Source: Planctomyces sp. SH-PL62
GTDB lineage: Bacteria > Planctomycetota > Planctomycetia > Planctomycetales > Planctomycetaceae
DNA length: 45,105 bases
Reading direction: 5' to 3'
Assembly (NCBI GenBank): GCA_945893075.1
Contig: CAMDDX010000015.1
Coordinates: 1 to 45,105, forward strand
The stretch's first letter is position 1; each line of letters opens with the position of its first letter. The translations under genes were made by a program, and so were the position numbers. Below are positions 7,762 to 15,855 of the stretch, piece by piece. The notes under the pieces were generated by a model, which saw only the letters and a list, made by a program, of their open reading frames with translations, was not told where the DNA came from and ran no database searches.

Positions 7762-9918
7762 ATGACTCAGCCGGAGACCAACGGACCCGCACCGCAGACG
7801 ACGACAACGGCGGTGGATGGATTTGGAGAGATAGGAGCCGAAGCCATTCGGCTGTTGTGCGGGGAACGGCGTCGAGTGGACGTCTCCGCCATTCGCCGCT
7901 CGTTGGCCGATGCGATGCTGGCGTGGCCGGGGACGGCGGAAGAGCGGTGGTGGAAGTGGCTGGTCGAGACGGGTCGCGGGCTGAGCTACGCCGTGCGAGT
8001 GATTGATGCGTCTCCGCGCGAAGTCTTCGAGTTGCTGCGGCACGGCGTCGAGGCGGTCACGATGGGCGATGGCAGCGAACCGAAGTTGCTCGTGCTGACG
8101 GGGGCCAAGCGGCAGAAGTTTCGCTTGTGCGCGTTGCCGGGCGAGCCGGCGGGGCGATGGGTTTCGCAGCGGGAGTTGTCGGCGTTGCTCGGCGGGACGA
8201 AGGGGACGGTGGAGCGGCGGTGGGTCATTCTCGATCCCATGTCGGATGACATGCCGCTGGCGGCGGACGGACACGGCGAGCACGCGCATCCGACGCCCTG
8301 GTCGCGACTGTGGGAGTTCATGCGACCGGAACGGTCGGACTTGTGGATCGTGCTGATCTTCGCGTTATTCACCGGGATGCTGACACTGGCGACGCCGATT
8401 GCCGTCGAAGCGCTGGTCAACACGGTCTCATTCGGGACGTTGCTGCAACCGCTGATCGTGTTGTCGATCATCTTGCTGACGTTTCTGGGCTTCGCGGCGG
8501 CGTTGCGATTTTTGCAGCGGTTCGTGGTGGAGCTGATTCAGCGGCGACTGTTTGCTCGCGTCGTCGGGCGGTTGGCGTGGCAGTTGCCGAGGGTGCGATT
8601 GGATGCGGCTCATCAATTCACGCCGGAGTTGCTCAATCGGTTCTTCGATGTCGTGTTGATGCAGAAGATGGTGGCGCAGTTGGCACTGGATGGGTTGAGG
8701 GTCGTGCTGACGGTCGGCCTGGGCATGATCGTGCTCGCGTTTTATCACCCGTGGCTGCTGGCGTTCGACGTGGTGTTGCTGGTGATGCTGGCGTTCAATG
8801 TGTTCGTGCTGAGTCGCGGAGCGATGCGGACCAGCATCGCGGAATCGGCGAGCAAGTACGCGGTGGCCGGTTGGCTCGAAAACATCGCTCTTTGCCGAAC
8901 GACCTTCAAGGCGGTCGGCGCGGCGGAGTTCGCACTGACCCGTGCCGACCGGCTGACGACCGATTACCTCGTGGCGCGGGAAGCGCACTACCGCGTGATC
9001 ATCCGGCACATCCTCCTGGGCCTGGCGCTCGAAGCGATCGCCAGCGCGGTGCTGCTGGGACTGGGGGGGTATCTGGTGATTCAAGGGCAGATGACACTCG
9101 GCCAGCTTGTCGCGGCGGAGCTGATTGTGACGTTGATCGTGGCGGCGATCGCGAAGCTGGAGAAGCAATTCGAGAGCTTCTACGACCTGCTGACGTCGAT
9201 GGACAAGTTGGGGCACTTGTTCGATCTGCCGGTCGAGCCGTCGTCGGGCTTGATCCACGTCGGACACAGCGGCGCGGCACGCTTGACCTTGCGCGGCGTC
9301 GGCTTTTTGCACGGCGACGGCTCTGTGGGGCTGAACGAGGTCTCGCTCGAGGTGGCTCCCGGCGAAGTGGTCGCAATTACGGGGCCGACCGGTTGCGGCA
9401 AGAGCACGCTGCTGGATTTGTTGTTCCGACTGCGCGAGCCGTCGTCGGGGCGAATCTCGCTGGACGATCTCGATCTGGCCGATCTGCGCCCGGACGTGCT
9501 ACGGCAAATCGTCTCGCTCGTTCGCGGCATCGAGGTGCTCGACGGAACGCTGGCCGAGAACGTGCATCTGAATCGCCCGGAGATCACGACGACGAACGTT
9601 CGCGACGCGTTGCGGCGAATGGAGCTGACGGACGATGCGCAAAGCGACCACCGTCGCCTGAATTGGAGCCTCGACACGCATCTCGCCCACGACGGCAAGC
9701 CCTTATCGGAAAGTCAGGCGCGGCGATTGATGTTGGCTCGCGCCATCGTTGGCCAGCCACGCTTGTTGTTGATCGACGGCTTGCTCGATGCCCTGCCCGA
9801 CGAGGACGGCGAACGGTTGTTGGAAGAATTGAAACGCACACGCGGCGATTGTTCGGTGATATTGGCGACGGGTCGCAAATCGCTCATGGCGAAATGCGAC
9901 CGGATTTGTGAATTGTGA
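7762..9918 (+). CDS. Type I secretion-like ABC exporter with degenerate ATPase
   Basis: The product has 718 residues from ATG 7762. The frame extends to a GTG at 7735, but that lies in a palindromic repeat. A ~190-residue soluble N-terminus precedes about six membrane helices (from 'LWIVLIFALFTGMLTLATP') and a nucleotide-binding domain. Walker A is intact (GPTGCGKST, residues 541-549) and the signature reads 'LSESQ'. Walker B is LLLIDG: glycine (673) replaces the catalytic glutamate. The switch histidine is also lost ('LATGRKS', Gly 704). ATP binding may persist, but hydrolysis is probably weak or absent unless supplied otherwise. An HlyD gene follows and a TolC gene lies 6 kb on, so a trans-envelope pump is likely. 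The substrate is unknown; no peptidase motif is seen. Confidence 0.8.
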   Translation: MTQPETNGPAPQTTTTAVDGFGEIGAEAIRLLCGERRRVDVSAIRRSLADAMLAWPGTAEERWWKWLVETGRGLSYAVRVIDASPREVFELLRHGVEAVTMGDGSEPKLLVLTGAKRQKFRLCALPGEPAGRWVSQRELSALLGGTKGTVERRWVILDPMSDDMPLAADGHGEHAHPTPWSRLWEFMRPERSDLWIVLIFALFTGMLTLATPIAVEALVNTVSFGTLLQPLIVLSIILLTFLGFAAALRFLQRFVVELIQRRLFARVVGRLAWQLPRVRLDAAHQFTPELLNRFFDVVLMQKMVAQLALDGLRVVLTVGLGMIVLAFYHPWLLAFDVVLLVMLAFNVFVLSRGAMRTSIAESASKYAVAGWLENIALCRTTFKAVGAAEFALTRADRLTTDYLVAREAHYRVIIRHILLGLALEAIASAVLLGLGGYLVIQGQMTLGQLVAAELIVTLIVAAIAKLEKQFESFYDLLTSMDKLGHLFDLPVEPSSGLIHVGHSGAARLTLRGVGFLHGDGSVGLNEVSLEVAPGEVVAITGPTGCGKSTLLDLLFRLREPSSGRISLDDLDLADLRPDVLRQIVSLVRGIEVLDGTLAENVHLNRPEITTTNVRDALRRMELTDDAQSDHRRLNWSLDTHLAHDGKPLSESQARRLMLARAIVGQPRLLLIDGLLDALPDEDGERLLEELKRTRGDCSVILATGRKSLMAKCDRICEL

Positions 9919-9957
9919 AGACAGCGGAGAGACAGGCGAGCCGAGGGGCGTCAGGAC

Positions 9958-10057
9958 GTAGGGTGGGACCAGCGGCGCTTCGCCGCGCCGGCCCACCAGG
10001 AATCAAAGCGATTGAAGATGGTGGGCCGGCGCTCGAAGCGAGCTTGTCCCACCCTAC
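9958..10057. repeat. Long palindrome between ABC and HlyD genes
   Basis: The left arm 9958-9998 (GTAGGGTGGGACCAGCGGCG...) pairs with 10019-10057 (...GTCCCACCCTAC). Beside it, 9939-9958 holds half of another repeat type (GAGCCGaGGGGCGTCAG, like the element inside tolC). An open reading frame runs through the right arm and makes the HlyD frame look longer than it is. Confidence 0.8.
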
Positions 10058-10095
10058 CTGAGTACCGCTCACTTGCGATGCGACAGGAGCTTGCG

Positions 10096-11439
10096 ATGTT
10101 GAACACGCTGACGGGAGTTGAATTCGAGCACGTTGGATTTCCGGCGTTGCGGTTGGCGAAGTCGTCACGTCTCGCGCGTCGCGTCGCGCGGGTGTTGTTG
10201 GTGATGTTGGTGGGAGCAATCATGGCGTTGGGTTTTGCTCCGTGGCAGCAGTCGCTTAGCGGGACCGGGCGGGTCGTCGCCTACGCTCCGTTGCAACGCC
10301 AGCAAACGATTGAGGCTCCGATTTCCGGCCGCATCGTCCGCTGGGGAGATCAGGTGTTTGATGGCGTTCGCGTCGAGCAAGGTCATTTCATTTTGGAGAT
10401 TCAGGACATCGACCCGAACTTTCAGCTTCGTCAGCAAGACCAGCTCGCGGCGACGGTGCGCGAACTCGACGCGAACAAGATCGTCGTGCTGGCGTATGAA
10501 GCTCAGGTCGCGGCGTTCGAGACGGTGAAGGTGGAATCGGTCGCGGCGGCGGACGAGTACGTGAAGGTCGCCGGCGAGAAGCTACGGATCGAGGAGCGCA
10601 ACCTCGACGCCGAACAGGCGGGCGAACTGCAACAGCGGCTGGATTACGAACGGCAGAAGGAACTCGCCAAAGACGGGCTGACCTCCACGCTCAAGGTGCA
10701 AGAGGCCGAACGCAAATGGAAAGAGTTGATCGCGAAGGTCGATAAGGCCGAGGCGTACATCCGCGCCGCCAGGAATGAACTGGCCGCCAAACGAAACGAG
10801 CGGACGTCCAAAGAGCGCGAGGCGCAGGCGAAAATCGACTCGTCGAAAGCGGTCCTGCAAAAGGCGCTCGGCGATGTCGCCAAGCTCGACAAACAAATCT
10901 CCGAGTTGCAGGTGAAGATCACTCAGCAGCAAAGCCAGGTCGTGAAAGCTCCGCGCGACGGCACCATCATGCACCTGATGGCTCACTCCGGCGGTGAGAT
11001 GGTCAAGCAAGGTGAGCCGTTGTTCGTGCTGATCCCCGATGCCGAAGACCGCGCGGCCGAGATTTGGGTCAGTGGCAACGACGCTCCGCTGATCAGCGTC
11101 GGTCGCCAGGTGCGACTGCAATTCGAGGGCTGGCCCGCCGTGCAATTCACCGGCTGGCCGAGCGTCGCGGTCGGCACCTTCGGCGGCACGGTCTCGAACG
11201 TCGATGCCGCCGCCGGCAACAGCAAGAACCAGTTCCGAGTCCTCGTCGTCCCCGATGTGGACTCGCCGCCGTGGCCCAGCACCAAGTTCCTGCGCCAAGG
11301 CACACGAGCCAACGGCTGGGTGCTGCTCGACCAAGTCGGCCTGGGCTACGAAGCCTGGCGCAGACTCAATGGATTCCCTCCGTCGATTGCCTTCCCGGAA
11401 CCTTCGAGCGACGGAAGCAAGAAGGATAAAGGCAAGTAG
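10096..11439 (+). CDS. HlyD-family membrane fusion protein
   Basis: This 447-residue periplasmic adaptor starts at ATG 10096, preceded by AGGAG (10085-10089); the longer frame runs through a palindrome. One membrane anchor (~residues 34-53, 'VLLVMLVGAIMALGFAPW') is followed by a biotinyl-lipoyl half-motif ('QQTIEAPISGRIVRWGDQV'). A long coiled-coil hairpin covers ~110-300 (rich in K/E/A/Q), then the second lipoyl half ('QVVKAPRDGTIMHLMAHSGG') and a beta-barrel. The 'FLRQGTRANGWVLLD' end is typical of the HlyD family. It should bridge the ABC exporter and an outer-membrane channel. Only 45 bases separate it from sbtA, suggesting shared transcription. Confidence 0.85.
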   Translation: MLNTLTGVEFEHVGFPALRLAKSSRLARRVARVLLVMLVGAIMALGFAPWQQSLSGTGRVVAYAPLQRQQTIEAPISGRIVRWGDQVFDGVRVEQGHFILEIQDIDPNFQLRQQDQLAATVRELDANKIVVLAYEAQVAAFETVKVESVAAADEYVKVAGEKLRIEERNLDAEQAGELQQRLDYERQKELAKDGLTSTLKVQEAERKWKELIAKVDKAEAYIRAARNELAAKRNERTSKEREAQAKIDSSKAVLQKALGDVAKLDKQISELQVKITQQQSQVVKAPRDGTIMHLMAHSGGEMVKQGEPLFVLIPDAEDRAAEIWVSGNDAPLISVGRQVRLQFEGWPAVQFTGWPSVAVGTFGGTVSNVDAAAGNSKNQFRVLVVPDVDSPPWPSTKFLRQGTRANGWVLLDQVGLGYEAWRRLNGFPPSIAFPEPSSDGSKKDKGK

Positions 11440-11484
11440 CTCGGCAAAATGTCCGCAGCGCGGACGAAACCGAAAGGAGATTCG

Positions 11485-12480
11485 ATGACTTCCGATTTGA
11501 TGCAGGCGATGCAGGCCAATTTATTGTCGCCAGCAGTTTTGTTTTTCTTACTCGGCGTGTTCGCGACGTTGTGCAAGAGTGACCTGAAGTTTCCGGAGCC
11601 GTTGTATCTGGGGCTGACGATCTATTTGCTCACAGCGATTGGCTTCAAGGGTGGCGTGTCGATTGCCCGAGCGGGCGTTTCGGTGGTGTGGTGGCCGGCG
11701 CTGATGGCGATCGCGCTCAGCGCGCTGATTCCGTTGTGGAGCTATCCCGTGTTGCGGTGGCTCGGTCGCTTGTCGCCGGTCGATTCGGCGGCTGTTTCGG
11801 CGCACTACGGTTCGGTCAATGCGGTGACATTTATCGCGGCCACGAACTTTCTGAAGTCCGTTGGCCAGCCGTATGAAGAATTCGCCTCGGCGTTTCTCGC
11901 GGTGATGGAGGCTCCGGCGATCGTCATTGGCGTCGTGCTAGGCAAACTCGCGACGCAGAAGCCGGGCGAGTCGTTCGGGCCGACACTCAAGGTCGCATTC
12001 CACGAAGCGTTGCTCGGTCGCAGCGTGATCCTGCTGGTCGGGGGCCTGCTGATTGGCTACCTGTCTGGCGAGCGGGGCTATGAGGCCACTTCCGGATTCT
12101 TCGTCGCTCCCTTTCAGGGAGTGCTGGCGTTGTTCCTGTTGGAGATGGGACTGGTCGCGGCTCGGCGGTTCGGCGATCTCCGCAAGGTGGGCCTGTTTCT
12201 GATCGTGTTCGGGATCGCGATGCCGATCCTGAATGGTCTGATTGGAGTCGCATCGGGACAACTCGCGGGCCTGAGCCTGGGAGGCGCGATGCTGACGGGA
12301 ATGCTGGCGGCGAGCGCCTCGTTCATCGCCGCGCCGGCGGCCATTCGCCTGTCGCTCCCCGAAGCGAATCCAACGCTGTATCTGACCTCGGCCTTGGCAA
12401 TCACGTTCCCGTTTAACATCACTCTGGGATTGCCGATCTGTTTTGAATTCGCCAAATGGATGTACGGAGGCTCGCTATGA
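11485..12480 (+). CDS. sbtA: SbtA, sodium-dependent bicarbonate symporter
   Basis: This 331-residue inner-membrane protein has about ten hydrophobic segments and the SbtA pattern: 'LSPAVLFFLLGVFATLCKSD', 'PLYLGLTIYLLTAIGFKGG', 'VDSAAVSAHYGSVNAVTFIA' and 'LFLLEMGLVAARRFGDLRKVG'. In cyanobacteria SbtA is a high-affinity Na+/HCO3- symporter. AAAGGAG at 11473-11479 supports ATG 11485. Its stop overlaps the sbtB start (ATGA), the linkage seen for cyanobacterial sbtAB. The surrounding genes (carbonic anhydrase, two SulP transporters, larB) also handle inorganic carbon or use CO2. I am confident of the family; bicarbonate as the substrate here follows from the family and the SbtB partner. Confidence 0.9.
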   Translation: MTSDLMQAMQANLLSPAVLFFLLGVFATLCKSDLKFPEPLYLGLTIYLLTAIGFKGGVSIARAGVSVVWWPALMAIALSALIPLWSYPVLRWLGRLSPVDSAAVSAHYGSVNAVTFIAATNFLKSVGQPYEEFASAFLAVMEAPAIVIGVVLGKLATQKPGESFGPTLKVAFHEALLGRSVILLVGGLLIGYLSGERGYEATSGFFVAPFQGVLALFLLEMGLVAARRFGDLRKVGLFLIVFGIAMPILNGLIGVASGQLAGLSLGGAMLTGMLAASASFIAAPAAIRLSLPEANPTLYLTSALAITFPFNITLGLPICFEFAKWMYGGSL

Positions 12481-12779
12481 AACTGCATTCGATGAAGCTC
12501 GTGACGATCGTCTGCGAGGCGTTGGCCCGCACGTCCGTCACCGAACTGCTGCACGAAATCGGCGCTCACGGCTACACGCTGTTCCCGGTCGAAGGGGTCG
12601 GTGCGCAAGGCTCGCGCGTGGCCGACATCGAAGAGTTTGCCAACATCCAAATCGAAGTCGTGCTGCCAACGGAGCCTTCTCTGCAACTGTTGGAACGGCT
12701 GGAACGCGACTTCTTTTCCCGCTTCGCCATGATCGCGTATTCGACCGACATCGAAGTCATCCGCAGCGCGAAGTTTTGA
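12477..12779 (+). CDS. sbtB: SbtB-like PII-family regulator of SbtA
   Basis: This is a 100-residue protein whose ATG overlaps the sbtA stop, with GGAGG at 12466-12470. The fold is PII-like: 'KLVTIVCEALARTSVTELL', 'GAHGYTLFPVEGVGAQGSR' (the shortened T-loop region with the G-x-GSR element of SbtB), then 'NIQIEVVLPTEPSLQLLERL' and 'AMIAYSTDIEVIRS'. Cyanobacterial SbtB trimers bind adenine nucleotides including cAMP and plug SbtA. This protein ends at 'IRSAKF' and lacks the C-terminal cysteine-bracketed R-loop (CGPEGC) known from several cyanobacterial SbtB proteins, so redox control through that loop is not expected. Confidence 0.85.
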   Translation: MKLHSMKLVTIVCEALARTSVTELLHEIGAHGYTLFPVEGVGAQGSRVADIEEFANIQIEVVLPTEPSLQLLERLERDFFSRFAMIAYSTDIEVIRSAKF

Positions 12780-12804
12780 ACGAACCGACGACCGAAGGGA
12801 ACGA

Positions 12805-13602
12805 GTGCCAGGGATGTTTCCAGAACAGTTACGAGATTTATTACAGGCGGTGCGTTGCGGGCAAATGGAGGTCGAGTTGGCCTTTAGCGAACTGGTGGAC
12901 TTGCCGTTCGCCGATCTGGGCTATGCGACGGTGGACCATCATCGCTCGCTGCGGCAGGGAGTTCCCGAAGTGATCTTCGGACAGGGAAAAACCGCCGAGC
13001 AGATCGTCGGCATCGCGCGCGAATTGGCGCGAAAGCAGCAGAACGTGTTGATCACCCGAATGGACGCGACACAGGCGGAGTTCGTGCAGCGGGAACTGCC
13101 CGATCTCCGTTACGTTCCGTTGGCTCGGGTGGCCACGCTGGAATTTAGCGTCCCGCTGGCGATCGCGGGTTCGGTCGCGTTGGTCTGCGCGGGAACCGCC
13201 GATCTGCCGGTGGCCGAGGAATGCGCCGAGACGTTGCGCATGCTTGGCATCGGTTGCGAACGGCTGACCGACGTGGGCGTGGCCGGACTGCATCGCTTGC
13301 TCGCCAAACGAAAACGGTTCGACCGGGTTTCGTTGGCCATCGTGGTCGCCGGAATGGAAGGAGCTTTGCCGAGCGTCGTGGGGGGCTTGGCGTCGATTCC
13401 GGTGATCGCCGTGCCCACGTCCGTGGGCTATGGTGCCGGCTCCGGCGGTTGGGCGGCCTTGCTGGGAATGCTGACCAGTTGCGCCGCCGGAATCACCGTC
13501 TGCAATATCGACAACGGATTTGGTGCCGCGATGGCCGCCTATCGAATTCTGGCCTCGCGCCCCAAGCCCCCCGCGTCGGCGTTAGTTGAACGCACGAGTT
13601 AA
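12805..13602 (+). CDS. larB: LarB-family protein (nickel-pincer cofactor carboxylase type), copy 1
   Basis: The 265-residue protein has the LarB/PurE-like layout. An N-terminal region (~1-90, 'LPFADLGYATVDHHRSLRQG', 'VIFGQGKTAEQIVGIARE') precedes an AIR-carboxylase-like Rossmann domain with 'CAGTADLPVAEECAETLRM', 'VVAGMEGALPSVVGGL', 'PTSVGYGAGSGG' and 'NIDNGFGAA'. LarB carboxylates nicotinic acid adenine dinucleotide with CO2 in nickel-pincer cofactor synthesis. GTG 12805 follows GAAGGGA; it starts 25 bases after sbtB, so it is probably in the sbtAB operon. No larC, larE or larA is nearby, so the cofactor role is unproven here. Its TAA overlaps the stop of the convergent pyrC. Confidence 0.85.
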   Translation: MPGMFPEQLRDLLQAVRCGQMEVELAFSELVDLPFADLGYATVDHHRSLRQGVPEVIFGQGKTAEQIVGIARELARKQQNVLITRMDATQAEFVQRELPDLRYVPLARVATLEFSVPLAIAGSVALVCAGTADLPVAEECAETLRMLGIGCERLTDVGVAGLHRLLAKRKRFDRVSLAIVVAGMEGALPSVVGGLASIPVIAVPTSVGYGAGSGGWAALLGMLTSCAAGITVCNIDNGFGAAMAAYRILASRPKPPASALVERTS

Positions 13603-14636
13603 TCCACCAGCCGCCATTGGACTGTCTCGCCGGCACGAAACGGGATCAGGTGATCGTCGCCCACGAGGATTGAGTTGGGAACGATCCACGGTTCTTTTTC
13701 CAGAGTGATCTGTGTGGAGTTGCGCGGCAGGCCGTAGAAGTCGGGTCCGTGAAAACTCACGAAGCCTTCCAGACGCTCCAGAGCCGAACCTTGCTCGAAG
13801 ACCTCCGCGTAGAGTTCGAGCGCCGCGTGGGCGGTGTAGATGCCGGCGCATCCGCACGCGGACTCCTTGTCACGGCGGAGATGCGGAGCGCTGTCGGTGC
13901 CGGCAAAGAACCGCGGATGTCCGCTGATCGCCGCTTCCAGCACGGCCTGTCGATGTTGTTCCCGCTTCAACACGGGCCGGCAGTAATGATGCGGACGCAA
14001 GCCACCCTCGAACAGCGCGTTGCGATTGAGCAGCAGATGATGGACCGTGATCGTGGCCCCGACGTGCGGCGATGCGTCACGCACGAATTGCACGGCCTGC
14101 GCGGTCGTCACATGCTCGATCACGACGCGCAGTCCGGGAAACCGCCGCAGCACCGGAACCAGTTGGCGGTCCAGGAAGACCGCCTCGCAATCGAAGACAT
14201 CGACGCGGGAGTCGGTGGTTTCGGCATGGATCAGCAACGGCATTCCGAGCGATTCCATCGCGGCTAAAGCCGGATGACACCGCGTGACGTCGGAAACTCC
14301 GAACTGCGAATTCGTGGTGGCTCCGGCGGGATACCACTTCACCCCCTGGATGATTCCGCTGGCCTGGGCCGCGGCGATCTCGGCGGGAGACGTTTCGTCG
14401 GTCAAGTACAAGGTCATCAACGGCTGGAAGTCGCACTCGGCGGGAACAGCGGCGAGGATTCGCTCCCGATAGTGCCGCGCCAGTTCCGTTGTGGTGACGG
14501 GGACCGGCAGATTGGGCATGATGATGGCCCGCGCGAACCGCCGTGCACTGTCGTGTACGACGCGGCGCAGCAACTCTCCATCGCGCAAGTGCAGATGCCA
14601 GTCGTCCGGTCTCGTGAGCGTTAAGGTGATCGGCAC
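13599..14636 (-). CDS. pyrC: Dihydroorotase
   Basis: This 345-residue amidohydrolase matches E. coli-type PyrC in length. GTG 14636 is preceded by GGAGGG at a good distance and gives the usual start (MPITLTLTRPDDWHLHLRD). The metal ligands H14 and H16 are in 'WHLHLRD'. The carboxylated lysine is K100 in 'GVKWYPAGATTNS'; further ligands lie in 'LLIHAE', 'VVIEHVTT' and 'FFAGTDSAPH'. It closes carbamoyl-aspartate to dihydroorotate in pyrimidine synthesis. It converges with larB, with stops overlapping (13599-13602). Two fragments of a different pyrC copy lie at 21070 and 24922, both linked to bicarbonate-transporter genes. This copy appears intact. Confidence 0.92.
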   Translation of the reverse strand: MPITLTLTRPDDWHLHLRDGELLRRVVHDSARRFARAIIMPNLPVPVTTTELARHYRERILAAVPAECDFQPLMTLYLTDETSPAEIAAAQASGIIQGVKWYPAGATTNSQFGVSDVTRCHPALAAMESLGMPLLIHAETTDSRVDVFDCEAVFLDRQLVPVLRRFPGLRVVIEHVTTAQAVQFVRDASPHVGATITVHHLLLNRNALFEGGLRPHHYCRPVLKREQHRQAVLEAAISGHPRFFAGTDSAPHLRRDKESACGCAGIYTAHAALELYAEVFEQGSALERLEGFVSFHGPDFYGLPRNSTQITLEKEPWIVPNSILVGDDHLIPFRAGETVQWRLVD

Positions 14637-14650
14637 CACTGATCCCTCCC

Positions 14651-14712
14651 GTAGCCGAAGTCGTGAGACTTCGGTTTTTCCCATGTCACCGAAGTCTCAC
14701 GACCTCGTCTAC
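14651..14712. repeat. Palindrome in the pyrC/DUF6671 gap
   Basis: GTAGCCGAAGTCGTGAGACT at the left pairs with the right arm ending CGTCTAC, with inner self-complementary CCGAAGTC/GACTTCGG. A short relic of the same family (GTCGCCGAAGTCGTGAGGTTC) is at 22316-22336. It immediately precedes the ribosome-binding site of pyrC, so it lies in the 5' leader if the two minus-strand genes are co-transcribed. Confidence 0.75.
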
Positions 14713-14721
14713 AGGCGGCTC

Positions 14722-15624
14722 TCAAGGATTGCAGCGGGGACACTCCGCCGGCGAAACGTATTTCGGAACATCTTCCAAACGATGGTTTTCGCGATAGGGA
14801 CATTTGAGGCAGCCAAACACCCAAGCCAGCGGGGCATCGGTCGCGCAACCACAGGCTTCACAGCGTCGGCCGGGAACCGCTTCCACACGCGCGAATCCCG
14901 GCAGGTGGCACTGTGGACAAGCACTGCGCAGCTTTTTCACTAAGTCCTCGGCAGCCTCTCCGATCACCGACATCCGTTTGGGATTGGCGTGAGCGCGCAT
15001 GTCCGTCTCCACAAACACACGCCCGGTTTCAGACTGTTCCTGAGCCGACTCGAAAGCCTGCCGCAGTGAGTCCCAGTCGGCCAGTCCTTTCCGCACGCGC
15101 GGGTCATCCTCATCGACGGGCCGAACGATCAGTTGATGTTCCGGGAAGCCAATCAGCTCCGCGAACTTCGTGACCTCTTCCCAACCGGCGGAGGACAGGT
15201 GCGTGAAATTGGTGTTGCGGCTGCCGGCCACGCCGACGACTTCCAACTCCAGGTCGTCGTCAATCCAGACGAGCATCTCCAGGTTCCACGGAAAGAACCC
15301 AATCATGGGGTCCGGACCAAAGGAGCCTTCGCTGGCCAAACCCAGCGAGCAGCCAGCCAACCGCATCCCCTCGCGAGCTTTGGCTCGTGCCGCCTCCAGT
15401 TGCGTGCCCGCGCGCGGAATCTCGCGCGTGAACGTGCCGAGTTGATCGGTATCAAAACCGCGCACCAGTTCGACATGACATTCGAGACCGCTGGCCAACA
15501 CCGGCTCGACCACGCGCTCCTTGCCGTGCTGAGTCAGAAAGGCCACGGGCCGATTTTCGTAGCGGCCAGCCGTTCCGGCTGCACCGATACCATTCAAAGG
15601 CAGGCTTGGGATTTCGGTGCTCAT
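14722..15624 (-). CDS. DUF6671-like protein with C-terminal zinc ribbon
   Basis: A 300-residue protein from ATG 15624 (the frame extends only to a TTG). The main part (~25-220) has 'YENRPVAFLTQHGKERVV', 'GLASEGSFGPDP' and 'VFVETDMRAHANPKRM', which I associate with the DUF6671 family of unknown function. The C-terminus has paired cysteines: CPQC (~241), CEAC, CLKC and CPRC, enough for two zinc-ribbon sites. There is no signal peptide, so it is probably cytoplasmic. It lies upstream of pyrC on the same strand. I do not know its role; nucleic-acid or protein binding through the ribbons is possible. Confidence 0.65.
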   Translation of the reverse strand: MSTEIPSLPLNGIGAAGTAGRYENRPVAFLTQHGKERVVEPVLASGLECHVELVRGFDTDQLGTFTREIPRAGTQLEAARAKAREGMRLAGCSLGLASEGSFGPDPMIGFFPWNLEMLVWIDDDLELEVVGVAGSRNTNFTHLSSAGWEEVTKFAELIGFPEHQLIVRPVDEDDPRVRKGLADWDSLRQAFESAQEQSETGRVFVETDMRAHANPKRMSVIGEAAEDLVKKLRSACPQCHLPGFARVEAVPGRRCEACGCATDAPLAWVFGCLKCPYRENHRLEDVPKYVSPAECPRCNP

Positions 15625-15652
15625 GACTGCCAAAACCTCTAGTAGGGTACTC

Positions 15653-15790
15653 TCAGAAATTCCGCAGCTCCTCGGGCTTACCCACCTTGTCCAAGCGAGT
15701 CAGCCGTTGGTCATCAAAGCGGCAGAGGATTTCGATCTCTAGGCTGATGGTCAAGTCAAAGTGGGAAAGCGAAGTAGACCGTGCCCAACA
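15653..15790 (-). pseudogene. Possible C-terminal gene remnant
   Basis: The minus-strand frame reads '...LTISLEIEILCRFDDQRL' then 'TRLDKVGKPEELRNF' and a stop. It looks more protein-like than a chance frame and has no matching start before the tolC gene. It may be the tail of a gene cut off when tolC arrived. I do not recognise the family. Weak evidence. Confidence 0.25.
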
Positions 15791-15855
15791 TGCCGGTCGT
15801 AGCTCATTGGCAAACCCTGCGGGTGCCGATCTTTGTCCTACGGGATGAAGCGCGG

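Noticed and set aside
8310-9911. Alternative plus-strand frame (533 codons) within the ABC exporter gene
   Set aside because: It is a shifted frame of the exporter. The real frame has Walker A, the signature loop and membrane helices; this one is Arg/Gly-rich without a domain.
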